Assembly (NCBI RefSeq): GCF_900129795.1 | Contig: NZ_FQWW01000001.1 | Span: 372,001 to 436,000, forward strand | Reading direction: 5' to 3' | Source of the DNA: Flavobacterium sp. CF108 | GTDB taxonomy: Bacteria; Bacteroidota; Bacteroidia; Flavobacteriales; Flavobacteriaceae | Length of the DNA stretch: 64,000 nucleotides | Shown here: positions 7,079 to 15,561 of the stretch, one piece after another | Position numbering within the stretch: position 1 is the stretch's first letter | Layout of the letters: every line of letters starts with the position of its first letter | Notes under the pieces: model-generated | The model's database searches: none | What the model was told of the DNA's origin: nothing | Seen by the model: the letters and a program-made list of their open reading frames with translations, nothing else | Made by a program: the position numbers and the translations under genes

Positions 7079-9097
7079 TCATTTCATATTACACTCCGCA
7101 AGCCAGTCATAAATTTCGGTTTGCGCACGTCTTGGTTCATCTATATTTAGAATCTCCAATTCATTGTTCCCTTCACTATTTATGGTTCTTCTTTTTGTGT
7201 TATCTTCTAGCTGCAGCTGAATAATTTCATTAATTTCTGCAATGTGTTTTTCATCATACAACGGAAAAGCAACTTCTATCCTTCTGTTTAAATTTCGGCT
7301 TAACATATCTGCAGATGACAAATAGATTTTTTCCTCACCATTATTTGTAAACTTGTAAATTCTGGAATGTTCCAAAAACATATCTACAATTCTGTAGATT
7401 TTTATGTTCTCACTCACATATTTAATTCCCGGCAATAAGGTGCAAATACCGCGTACAATCAATGTTATTTGAACACCTGCCCTGCTTGCTTCAATAAGTT
7501 TATCAATAATATCTTTCTCATCAACTCCGTTTACTTTTAAAAACACTGCAGCTTCTCTACCCGCTTTTTTATTTTCTATTTCGGTATTTATTAATTCTAT
7601 TAACATCTCTTTCATATTATAGCCTGCGGCCATAATATGTTTGGGTACGCCTGCCTTTTTCTTGGTTTTTAAAAATGCAAAGACTTTTTTTAGATCGTCT
7701 GTATATTTTTTTTCAGAAGTAAAAAACCCAAAATCAGAATAAATATTGGCTGTACTTTCATTAAAATTTCCAGTTGACAAGTAATTATAGTGTTTTTTAT
7801 TGCCGTATTTGTCTTTCATGGTCACCATTGCAACTTTAGCATGAACTTTTAAATTCGGCATGCTTTGAATGATTTTTATTCCGGCATTTTTCATTTCTCG
7901 GGACCAGAATAAATTATTGTATTCATCAAAACGTGCTTTGACCTCTACAAAAACAGTTACTTTTTTGCCATTTTTAGCCGCACTTATCAAAGCATTTGCA
8001 ATTAAAGATTGTGATGAAATTCGGTATAAAGTAATTTTTATCTCCAGGACGTTTCTGTTAATTGCCGCCTGATTAAAAAACTGAAGGACATAATAATACG
8101 ATTGATACGGAAAATGAAGCAATTGATTTTGTTTGTCAATAATTTCAAAAACCGACTTTTTGCTTTCAAAAGGCAGATGTTTGAGACCCGGATAATTTGC
8201 TCCTTGAAGATTTGGTTTTACAGGGTTTGGAAACTTGAATAAATCATAAAGATTATGATGGCTTCCTCCTTTTATCATTTCATCTTTTTTAAGGCGAAAC
8301 GTTTTTTTACATACCGAAATTGTTTCAGCATCCATATTAGAATCATACAGAAATCTTGTCGATGAACCACGTTTTCGTTCTTCAATTTTTGCTTCAATTT
8401 TCGCAATTAAATCTCCTGAATTTTCATCTTCTATTAAATAATTTTCATCACGGTTTAATTTTATAGCATTGCAAGAAACCACTTTTCCAGAAGGAAATAT
8501 AAGCGATAAACAATTCTTTATTATAGTATCAATCGAAATAATATAATGCGTATCGCCCTGACTTTGCAATTTTTTATATCGATCCAGTTTATCCGAAGGA
8601 ATATTCAAATAAGCGTAATTAAAGTTACCCGAAGTATCTTTTAACTTTACCAAAAAGTATAAACTGCGATTGTTTAAAAAATACGTTTTAGGCTGGTTTA
8701 TTGAAATATAAATAACCTGAATATAAGAGAGAATGATACTTTTAAAATAATATTCGATCTCCTGCAGATGCTCTTCTGTAAGCTCTTGATTTTCATAATA
8801 AACAATATTATTGGCAGCTAATTCTGGCAGTATTGATTTCTTCCAAATTGCTCCAAACCTGTTTTGCTGGAGATTAACTTCTGCTAAAATTTTATTCAGT
8901 AATTCTGTGTTCTTTTTTGAATTTTTAATCAGTAGTTTTCTGATTTTAACCCTAAAAAATTCATCTAAATTAGAAGAATGAATGGCTAAAAATTTAATTC
9001 TTTCGTATAACGAATTATTGGAATCATCGGCTTCATCCAAAATACAGTTATTGAAAGAGAGCCACGAAATTTCTGAAGGTATAAGATGGTTTTGCAC
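7079..9097 (-). CDS. ppk1: Polyphosphate kinase 1
   Basis: At 672 residues the length fits Ppk1, which reversibly makes inorganic polyphosphate from ATP. All family regions are present: N-terminal domain with ISWLSFN (10-16) and SSNLDEFFRV, the autophosphorylated His419 in LKVHAKVAM (E. coli His435 equivalent), STGNFNE, and the second catalytic His577 in LEHSRIYKF (E. coli His592 equivalent) followed by SADMLSRNLNRRIEV. It is monocistronic by context: 158 bases separate it from the ATPase gene downstream and 467 from the next gene upstream. Nothing is missing or unusual. In Bacteroidota the enzyme supports phosphate storage and stress survival. Confidence 0.96.
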   Translation of the reverse strand: MQNHLIPSEISWLSFNNCILDEADDSNNSLYERIKFLAIHSSNLDEFFRVKIRKLLIKNSKKNTELLNKILAEVNLQQNRFGAIWKKSILPELAANNIVYYENQELTEEHLQEIEYYFKSIILSYIQVIYISINQPKTYFLNNRSLYFLVKLKDTSGNFNYAYLNIPSDKLDRYKKLQSQGDTHYIISIDTIIKNCLSLIFPSGKVVSCNAIKLNRDENYLIEDENSGDLIAKIEAKIEERKRGSSTRFLYDSNMDAETISVCKKTFRLKKDEMIKGGSHHNLYDLFKFPNPVKPNLQGANYPGLKHLPFESKKSVFEIIDKQNQLLHFPYQSYYYVLQFFNQAAINRNVLEIKITLYRISSQSLIANALISAAKNGKKVTVFVEVKARFDEYNNLFWSREMKNAGIKIIQSMPNLKVHAKVAMVTMKDKYGNKKHYNYLSTGNFNESTANIYSDFGFFTSEKKYTDDLKKVFAFLKTKKKAGVPKHIMAAGYNMKEMLIELINTEIENKKAGREAAVFLKVNGVDEKDIIDKLIEASRAGVQITLIVRGICTLLPGIKYVSENIKIYRIVDMFLEHSRIYKFTNNGEEKIYLSSADMLSRNLNRRIEVAFPLYDEKHIAEINEIIQLQLEDNTKRRTINSEGNNELEILNIDEPRRAQTEIYDWLAECNMK

Positions 9098-9564
9098 GTA
9101 AAAAAAATGGTTTATACTTTATTGATACTTGTAAATTTCAGGATTAATTATTTTAAAATATAAGTATAGACAGGCTGTTAACCATAATTTAATTTATTGG
9201 TAACATATCTTAACCTGTATAATATCATGATTATAACTTATTCCGGTATACTATTTTAACTCCGTAATATGCCGTTTGAACCTAATCATTTTTATTGAGT
9301 TCAGCAGCTGCATCTTCTACCTTTTCCTGTTAACTTTTTGTTAACCGTATTATAATACTGTCCCAGTAGTACGATTTCTCTTTTAAGGTACTTACAAGTA
9401 GTAAGAATTATAATTCAAAAACAATCCGTTCTATCGACAAAATTTTCAGAAAACAAAGTTTCTGCTGCTGCTGATTACTTTTTATTTCTCAGTTGGTTAT
9501 TGCTATTAAATAATATAAAAAATCATTGAATTTAAATATTTTATAAACCATTAAAACTAGAATT
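9098..9564. other. Intergenic region upstream of divergent ppk1 and lipoprotein genes
   Basis: These 467 bases contain no convincing gene. One noticeable element is GTTAAC-N5-GTTAAC (9329-9334, 9340-9345), two self-complementary hexamers one helical turn apart, with a related GTTAACC at about 9178 and GGTAACA near 9200. They could bind a regulator of ppk1 or the lipoprotein gene. No clean TAnnTTTG promoter was found for either gene. Confidence 0.5.
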
Positions 9565-10866
9565 ATGAAAAAACAGAATCCAAAAAAGGTATTAAGTACA
9601 GCCTTAATTATTATGCTGTCGGCCATTACATTTTCATGTCAGGACACGACATTAGATGAAACGGAAACTTCTGCTGCCGCAAAAGAACAGCAAAACTTCA
9701 GAAAAATTAGTGCATCGGCAAGTTCTAATTTGGCAAGAAGATGGGCTCCTATTCATTACAGAGATGTAGATGCAACTGGAACTTATGCTGAAGGTGGAAA
9801 ATCAGATTACATTACTGCTATTAACTACGACAACGACTGGAATGCCGAAAACAACTGGAACAACCTTCCTGCTTATGCTAATTCTTTAGCTGCACATTGT
9901 TATTATTCTGTAGTAGAATCGAATACGCATTGGTATATTACTTATGCTTTCTTTTCTCCGCGCGATTGGACAGATAACCCATTTTTATATAGTTTAGACC
10001 AGCATGAAAATGATTTAGAAGGTGTATTAATGATTGTAGAAAGAGATGGTTCTACTTATGGTTCTTTAAAAGGAGCTGTTACAGTAAGTCACTCTGATTT
10101 CTTTTCGTATGTACCATCTGGAAGTTCTTTTGTAAGCGGACTGGAAAGTGTTGATGGAACTTTACAAATGAGAGATTATAACGGAGAATTGCACCCTGTT
10201 ACTGCGCAAGATTCTAAAGGACATAGCCTTAAAGCGTGGCCGCAGCATGATATAGATGGAGACGGAATTATCTACTACCCTTCGGCAAGTGGAACTGCAC
10301 AAATACCATCTGATAATTATGACACTTACGTGGAATACAAACTTGTTGATATTTTTGAAAGCGGAGGATTATGGGATCAACGATTCAATACTGAATTGTT
10401 TTCCAGCCCGGGCGGAGGATTTAAAGGAAATGATTTTAAAACTGGCGGTGCTAATGCTCCTTGGGCATGGAATGATGGAAATGATGCTATTGTACAAGGC
10501 GGAGAATTTGCAACAGATCCTGCTAAATTAGCTGATAATTATTTTGATGGTGTAGGCAATTTATCACGTAACTATACTGATAATAAATACAATGGTTCAG
10601 CTGGAGGTATTGTAACTGTTTACCAAAATTGCAGCTACACAGGTTATGCAATTGCTTTACCTGTTGGCGATTATACATTGGCTCAGCTAAAATCGTATGG
10701 TATTGTAAATGATGATTTGTCTTCTGTTCGTTTAGAAAGTGGATACAAAATTACATTCTACCAAAACGATAATTTTGGAGGTGAATCTGTTGTAATAACA
10801 GGAAACAATAGTTGTTTAGGAGGTTTTAATGATAAAGCCAGCTCTATAAAAATCAGCGCTATATAA
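9565..10866 (+). CDS. Secreted lipoprotein with C-terminal beta/gamma-crystallin domain
   Basis: A 433-residue protein with a lipoprotein signal (lipobox AITFSC, Cys25), so it should be membrane-anchored or on the surface. Residues about 347-433 form a beta/gamma-crystallin domain of two motifs, each with a calcium-binding (N/D)(N/D)xx(S/T)S signature: NDDLSS and NDKASS, and the crystallin-type FYQNDNFGG corner. The N-terminal 300 residues (RWAPIHYRD..., THWYITYAFFSPRDW, HENDLEG) look like one globular secreted domain; the aromatic strand followed by HEND.EG weakly recalls NPP1/Vps62-type proteins. The calcium-binding domain may give rigidity or signal sensing. The N-terminal function is unknown. 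Confidence 0.8.
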   Translation: MKKQNPKKVLSTALIIMLSAITFSCQDTTLDETETSAAAKEQQNFRKISASASSNLARRWAPIHYRDVDATGTYAEGGKSDYITAINYDNDWNAENNWNNLPAYANSLAAHCYYSVVESNTHWYITYAFFSPRDWTDNPFLYSLDQHENDLEGVLMIVERDGSTYGSLKGAVTVSHSDFFSYVPSGSSFVSGLESVDGTLQMRDYNGELHPVTAQDSKGHSLKAWPQHDIDGDGIIYYPSASGTAQIPSDNYDTYVEYKLVDIFESGGLWDQRFNTELFSSPGGGFKGNDFKTGGANAPWAWNDGNDAIVQGGEFATDPAKLADNYFDGVGNLSRNYTDNKYNGSAGGIVTVYQNCSYTGYAIALPVGDYTLAQLKSYGIVNDDLSSVRLESGYKITFYQNDNFGGESVVITGNNSCLGGFNDKASSIKISAI

Positions 10867-10881
10867 TCACTTACCATATAT

Positions 10882-10946
10882 TGGATATGCAAACGAAAAT
10901 AAAACAATAAGACTAAGTTTTATTCTTGTCTGCATATCCATTTTTT
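10882..10946 (+). terminator. Strong terminator with a 24 bp stem
   Basis: Arms at about 10882-10905 and 10917-10940 pair over 24 positions with three mismatches (outer part TGGATATGCA/TGCATATCCA), followed by TTTTTT. It ends the crystallin-lipoprotein transcript 15 bases after its stop codon. Confidence 0.85.
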
Positions 10947-11007
10947 ATCTAAATCACGATAAAAAGTATTACGGCGGATTGTATTATATTTACTTTTTAA
11001 AGGGAAT

Positions 11008-12369
11008 TTATAATTGCAACGCCAGTTTATAGTATTCATTAACTAATTCTCCATAATATTTCCCTGACTCATTTTTATGTCCTTGCTTAAAATCTTTATT
11101 AATATCAGCTGTTCCTTTATTGTAAGCAATTGCTGCATAAATTTTCTCCGTATTTGTGAGTGCCGTTTTTCCTTTAAATGACGGAATTCTATTTTGTGCC
11201 GCTTTAAGTTCATTTACTGCCATTTCGATTACTTTTTCGATATTGCTCCACTCTTTGTTGAGAAAAAAATTAGGGTTTGTTTTAAAAAACTGAAGATCGT
11301 ACTGAAAAATACCATATCCATGACAAAATTTATCAGGTCTGGTATTATATAAATTTTTATAGGTGGTATCCCATCTGCCAACGTTTTTTAACGCTTCTCT
11401 CCCTATGTCAAACATTTTATTTCCGTTTGGGTGCGCGATGAGTTCTGCTTTATTTTTAGGGAATGCACTTCGGTTAGGAGAATCCAGAGTATCACCAGTA
11501 CAGCACATAAGCAAATCTTCGATAGTAGTTTTATCTATCATTCTGCTCCATACATAACCAGTCTCCTGATAAGCAATGGCCATTATAAGAGGTAAATTAA
11601 AAGGTGTGCCAGCTAACTTTTTATTTATTTTTTCCTCAAAATTCTGTTTAAACCATATTAAGCTTTTTTCAATGGTAGTATATTGTTTCACTTTAAGTGA
11701 GGTTAAAGTATCCTTACCTAAAACCCCATCAACCACAAGTCCTTTCATTGCTTGGTAATTTGAAACTGCAATAGCGGTTTCTTTATCATAAACCTGATCG
11801 ATGTTTCCGTGAAAGATATTAATTTTAGCCAGCTTACGTTTCGTTTCCTCCACAATTAAATGTTTCATTATAGGAGAAGTTACATAAAAATTAAAAGGCG
11901 GGTTATTATAATCAAATACAAATGAGGTATTTACTTCATAATCTATGTTATTAACTAATATTCCGTATTCCCATTGTCGCCCCTTAATCTGGCTTCTGCA
12001 CACATTATCTTTTGAACTTTTGGCCTCAATCGTTCCGCCTGTGCCATCACTAAAGGCAATGTGTCCAATTTTAATTCCTTTATAACCTGGTGACCTAAAA
12101 AGTATAGCTCCAAAGGTTTGCGCAGCTTCACTAATACTTATTTTCGTGCAAGTTTTTCCCACATCGTTTGCCCAATATCCTGTATAAGCTTCATTACCTT
12201 TTATCCCTGCCTTTATTCCGGAAATTTGATAAACCACCCAGCTAACAAATTCAGCACAATCCCAAGGGCCTTTATAAATAGAATTTTCAAAAGGCACTGT
12301 AGCTCCCAATACATACTTTTCTCCAATATGCTTTGAGGCTAATTCAATAAATTGTTTTCCTGTTGCCAT
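11008..12369 (-). CDS. Three-domain peptidoglycan hydrolase: NlpC/P60-like + PG-binding + lysozyme-like
   Basis: The order of domains in 453 residues is: NlpC/P60-like cysteine peptidase (about 1-145; Cys38 in WDCAEFVSW, His103 in IGHIAFSDG), PG_binding_1 (about 167-226; VSNYQAMKGLVVDGVLG), and a lysozyme/transglycosylase-like domain (about 235-453; Glu269 in AYQETG, GYGIFQYD, AYNKG). It could therefore cut both stem peptides and glycan strands. There is no signal peptide, so it either acts after lysis or is exported by a contractile or type VI-type machine. The next gene upstream on the same strand encodes a DUF2235 hydrolase, also signal-less, 183 bases away. Domain calls are from motifs only. 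Confidence 0.8.
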   Translation of the reverse strand: MATGKQFIELASKHIGEKYVLGATVPFENSIYKGPWDCAEFVSWVVYQISGIKAGIKGNEAYTGYWANDVGKTCTKISISEAAQTFGAILFRSPGYKGIKIGHIAFSDGTGGTIEAKSSKDNVCRSQIKGRQWEYGILVNNIDYEVNTSFVFDYNNPPFNFYVTSPIMKHLIVEETKRKLAKINIFHGNIDQVYDKETAIAVSNYQAMKGLVVDGVLGKDTLTSLKVKQYTTIEKSLIWFKQNFEEKINKKLAGTPFNLPLIMAIAYQETGYVWSRMIDKTTIEDLLMCCTGDTLDSPNRSAFPKNKAELIAHPNGNKMFDIGREALKNVGRWDTTYKNLYNTRPDKFCHGYGIFQYDLQFFKTNPNFFLNKEWSNIEKVIEMAVNELKAAQNRIPSFKGKTALTNTEKIYAAIAYNKGTADINKDFKQGHKNESGKYYGELVNEYYKLALQL

Positions 12370-12552
12370 TTTTTTAAAGTTATTGTTTTTAATAAAATCT
12401 AAATACTCTCGTTTTTCACAATTGCAGGCATACCAGCAATTTATCGGTATTCATTTTTTACAGATCTATCTTACCGCCAGCTTATCTTCTTTATAATAAA
12501 AACCCATCTTAGTATCTGCAGTAAATCAGAGTAAATTTTATATCTGTAAAAT

Positions 12553-13647
12553 CTATTTAATGTACTTTATAACCTGATTTACTTCTATACGATGTTTATT
12601 ATTGGCCAAATCCAGATTGGCAGGTTTGTATTTATTGGCTGCTATTTTGTTGATTACACTTTGATGGATATATGCACTATTTGCAAATTTTCTTTGAGGC
12701 CACAATCTAAAATCAAATGTCATCTCATAGAACCAGCCGTTCTTTTTATATCGCGCTCTGGGTATAAAATCAAATATCTTAAACCCAAATGTAAGCGAGT
12801 TGTGAATTTCAAGTGTAAAATCAGGTTTTTGGTAATTAGATCGTACACCATACACATAACGCTCGACTTTATTTTTTAAAAGTATTAAATCATGATTTGA
12901 GGCTTCTCCAAGCATCCATTCTAAAGCTAATTTAGACAAGCCTTCAACAGGATAAGAACCACCCACATCAGAATGAACTCCTGCAAAAAGAACTTGTTTA
13001 CAGCTCGTGTGCGATTCTGAAACTTCATAGAAATCATAATGCTTTCTTCTTTCATCTATAGAAATAGCATGTCTGATTGTTTTGGCGACACCTAAACTTC
13101 TGGAATATGGAAAACTTTTATAATAATTTATAAGACCTCCCGCTGCAACAACCGTATCCCATATTCCAATAAAATGAATATCTATTTTTCTTGAAAATCT
13201 GGATCGAAAGGCATTGGCTATCTCAAACATCTTGTCTCCCTTTACATAAATTTCAAGAGCATATCTTAAATGGCTGTAGTTCCCTTTTTGCAATAAGCCA
13301 AACATTTCAATTAATCCGCTGAGCATTCTTACTGTATATGCTCCCCGACTGAATCCAAACAGGTAAATTTTGTCACCATCCTGATAGTTGTCCATCAAAA
13401 AAAGGTAAGCATTTTTTACATTTTCTTCTAGACTCGATGCAGATACCTGATCTTTTATAATATGCCATTTTCTGCTAAGCCAATTTCTGGCTCCACTTGG
13501 AGCAATGGTTCCCACTCCGGGGTGGTAATAAGTAACCTGTCTGTCGCTTTTTTCAAGGCAGCTGTATAAATGCAGTACATTTGTGTTTTCGTTGATTGTT
13601 AACTTATTATCAGTTCCATCACAACAGATTACTATGTTTTTTGGCAT
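12553..13647 (-). CDS. DUF2235 alpha/beta hydrolase (Tle1-like fold)
   Basis: The 364-residue protein begins with the DUF2235 hallmark VICCDGTDN (residues 6-14), has the nucleophile elbow GFSRGAY (Ser100), an acid near IWDTVVA and the catalytic His in GVHSDVGGSY. DUF2235 proteins include Tle1 phospholipases delivered by type VI secretion as well as stand-alone hydrolases. No signal peptide or transmembrane segment is present. The neighbouring gene on the same strand encodes a signal-less cell-wall hydrolase, so the two could be an effector pair, although no immunity gene or VgrG/PAAR gene is visible here. The substrate is not known. Confidence 0.85.
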   Translation of the reverse strand: MPKNIVICCDGTDNKLTINENTNVLHLYSCLEKSDRQVTYYHPGVGTIAPSGARNWLSRKWHIIKDQVSASSLEENVKNAYLFLMDNYQDGDKIYLFGFSRGAYTVRMLSGLIEMFGLLQKGNYSHLRYALEIYVKGDKMFEIANAFRSRFSRKIDIHFIGIWDTVVAAGGLINYYKSFPYSRSLGVAKTIRHAISIDERRKHYDFYEVSESHTSCKQVLFAGVHSDVGGSYPVEGLSKLALEWMLGEASNHDLILLKNKVERYVYGVRSNYQKPDFTLEIHNSLTFGFKIFDFIPRARYKKNGWFYEMTFDFRLWPQRKFANSAYIHQSVINKIAANKYKPANLDLANNKHRIEVNQVIKYIK

Positions 13648-13835
13648 TGTATTTCGGTTTTAAATTATAAAAGAATAGGTACAACAAATAGCTAAACAAC
13701 TATAAATTCCGTACCATCCAGAGAATAGCATATTGGTAATTTTTAAATTGCATTGTACTTTAAATTGAAAAAAAATTAGGTTTATTTTCCTTAACCATAA
13801 AGAGCATATCAAATATAATTATTATAAAAATATAA

Positions 13836-13859
13836 AAATCAGGTAGTTATACCTGATTT
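13836..13859 (-). terminator. Hairpin, probable terminator on the - strand
   Basis: A perfect 10 bp stem (AAATCAGGTA / TACCTGATTT) with a GTTA loop is followed on the - strand by a T-rich stretch. It lies downstream of the broken gene at 13967-14222 and probably ended its transcript. Confidence 0.6.
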
Positions 13860-13966
13860 CAGAAATAACAATAAGTTTTAAAAAAGAAAAAAATCGAAAT
13901 AAAATTATAATACTTAAAAACAAAATCATGGCTTTGAAACAAGGCTTTTCTGTAAAAAAAATCTTC

Positions 13967-14222
13967 TTAAGTCGCCTGCGTGATCGACATAAAATGCATA
14001 AATAAAGCATCTGGATTATCATTTGTTAATGTTGCAACCACTTCATTTTTAACGCCAAATCTGTTATCAAAGTTTTTTCAACATTAATTTCGTCAACAAT
14101 GTAGGTGTTGATTGGTGTCCATTTTGTTAAGGATTTGTAAAAACCAAAACGGTCAATAATGCAAAAATGGCTCTTAAAGCCAGCAGGAAAGCACAAATTT
14201 TAAAAACCTGCTTCTTTTTCAT
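13967..14222 (-). pseudogene. Frameshifted small exported protein gene
   Basis: On the - strand an ATG at 14222 opens a signal-peptide-like sequence (MKKKQVFKICAFLLALRAIF) that stops after 31 codons. A second frame then reads KWTPINTYIVDEINVEK, and a third reads NFDNRFGVKNEVVATLTNDN, continuing to PDALFMHFMSITQAT and a stop at 13967. Two single-base shifts would join them into one protein of about 85 residues; the second shift is in a run of six A. No full-length frame exists. I do not recognise the family. Two frameshifts within 250 bases favour a decayed gene over sequencing error, though homopolymer errors are possible. Confidence 0.45.
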
Positions 14223-14455
14223 TACACGATACTATTAATTTCGGTTATGAATGTCGTATCAAAATAATCTCAGCCTAATTGCATTTATTTACAAATAGTA
14301 AACTTTATATCTTTTTCTCATCACAAACTTTTTAGATGTCACAAATAATAAAAAGTCATAATTCCATTCCTTAAAAACGGTTTAATTACAAGGAGAAAAA
14401 CCTTCTTATAAATCATTTTTTACTAATTTTACGTATCAACATTTAATGAATTTAC

Positions 14456-15328
14456 ATGGAAATGAATGATTTGGAATTAGTTTCCATTAAAGAAGTTTGT
14501 ATTACAAAAGTGAATGGATTTGAAAGTTCTTCATTATTAGACATTCTTTCTGTAGAAGAACCGCTAGAGATAAGAATTTCTTACGGCCCCGAAGCTGAAA
14601 AAATACACAAGAATATCTCTGTAACAATGCGTACACCAGGTAATGATTTTGATCTTGCAATTGGTTTTTTATTTACCGAAGGCATTATAGCATCTTATCA
14701 GGACGTAAAAAAAGTCTATCACACAGCAACAGATTGTTCTTTTCAAAAAAAAAATATTGTTCAGATAGATTTAGTCGAAAATTTCATTCCACATTTGATG
14801 TCGTCAGACCGGAATTTTTATACCACATCAAGTTGCGGCGTTTGTGGAAAAAGTTCTATACAATCCATCAAAACAGTCAGTACTTTTAATCCTTTAGATA
14901 ATCCAACACTAAATATCGCAGCAGAAGTACTTTACCAATTATCAAACAAATTAAAAACAGCTCAAAGCAGTTTTGCAGTTACGGGCGGTATTCATGCATC
15001 AGGGCTTTTTACTATTGAAGGTGATTTAGTTTTTTTACAAGAAGATATCGGAAGGCATAATGCATTGGATAAACTAATTGGCAGTGCTTTAGCAAATAAT
15101 TTACTTCCATTAAATAAACATATTTTACTCCTTAGCGGAAGAGCCAGTTTTGAATTAATTCAAAAAGCGGCTATGGCAGGAATATCTGTTGTTGTTGCCA
15201 TTGGTGCCCCGTCGAGTCTTGCGGTAGAATTGGCTAGAGAATTTAATATTACCCTTTTGGGTTTTCTTAAAGAAGACCGATTCAATATATATAATTCCAG
15301 TGATCAGGCAGTAATATCAACTTCTTAG
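14456..15328 (+). CDS. fdhD: Formate dehydrogenase accessory sulfurtransferase FdhD
   Basis: At 290 residues this matches FdhD, which passes sulfur from IscS to the molybdenum cofactor of formate-dehydrogenase-like enzymes. Diagnostic segments are VTMRTPGNDFDLAIGFLFTEG, here at about 56-76, the sulfur-carrying CxxC loop (Cys127, Cys130 in SSCGVCGKSS), FAVTGGIHASGLF and EDIGRHNALDKLIG. Start ATG 14456 is used; an in-frame ATG two codons later is equally possible. It precedes a molybdopterin oxidoreductase gene on the same strand, the expected client, separated by a palindromic repeat. Confidence 0.96.
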   Translation: MEMNDLELVSIKEVCITKVNGFESSSLLDILSVEEPLEIRISYGPEAEKIHKNISVTMRTPGNDFDLAIGFLFTEGIIASYQDVKKVYHTATDCSFQKKNIVQIDLVENFIPHLMSSDRNFYTTSSCGVCGKSSIQSIKTVSTFNPLDNPTLNIAAEVLYQLSNKLKTAQSSFAVTGGIHASGLFTIEGDLVFLQEDIGRHNALDKLIGSALANNLLPLNKHILLLSGRASFELIQKAAMAGISVVVAIGAPSSLAVELAREFNITLLGFLKEDRFNIYNSSDQAVISTS

Positions 15329-15340
15329 AAAAATTAAAAT

Positions 15341-15479
15341 AACCCGTTGCGTGTAATTCATAAAAAAAATATATTTCTTTCACATAGATGGCTCTGTGCA
15401 TTTTAAATAAGTGAAACGTCTTTTTTAAGTAAACAAAAGCTATGTTTCTATGTGTTAAAATAATTACACCCAACGGGTT
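15341..15479. repeat. Palindromic intergenic repeat between fdhD and the oxidoreductase
   Basis: Outer arms of 18 bases (15341-15358 and 15462-15479, AACCCGTTGxGTGTAATT, one mismatch) enclose weaker inner arms that share CACATAGA. Total span about 139 bp. It separates fdhD from the next gene in the same direction and is probably a dispersed element or attenuator. The CACATAGAAACATAG motif recurs in flavobacterial intergenic DNA as far as I know, which I could not check here. Confidence 0.65.
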
Positions 15480-15561
15480 AAAATAAGAATGTTTTATACA
15501 ACTGATATTAAAATTACAATAACAAAAGCCTCTACGGATAAGCTAATTAATTACAAAAGTC

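Noticed and set aside
13822..14022. 66-codon open frame on the - strand
   Set aside because: Low-complexity Ile/Leu/Phe-rich translation crossing the terminator hairpin; the frameshifted gene at 13967-14222 in other frames explains the region better.
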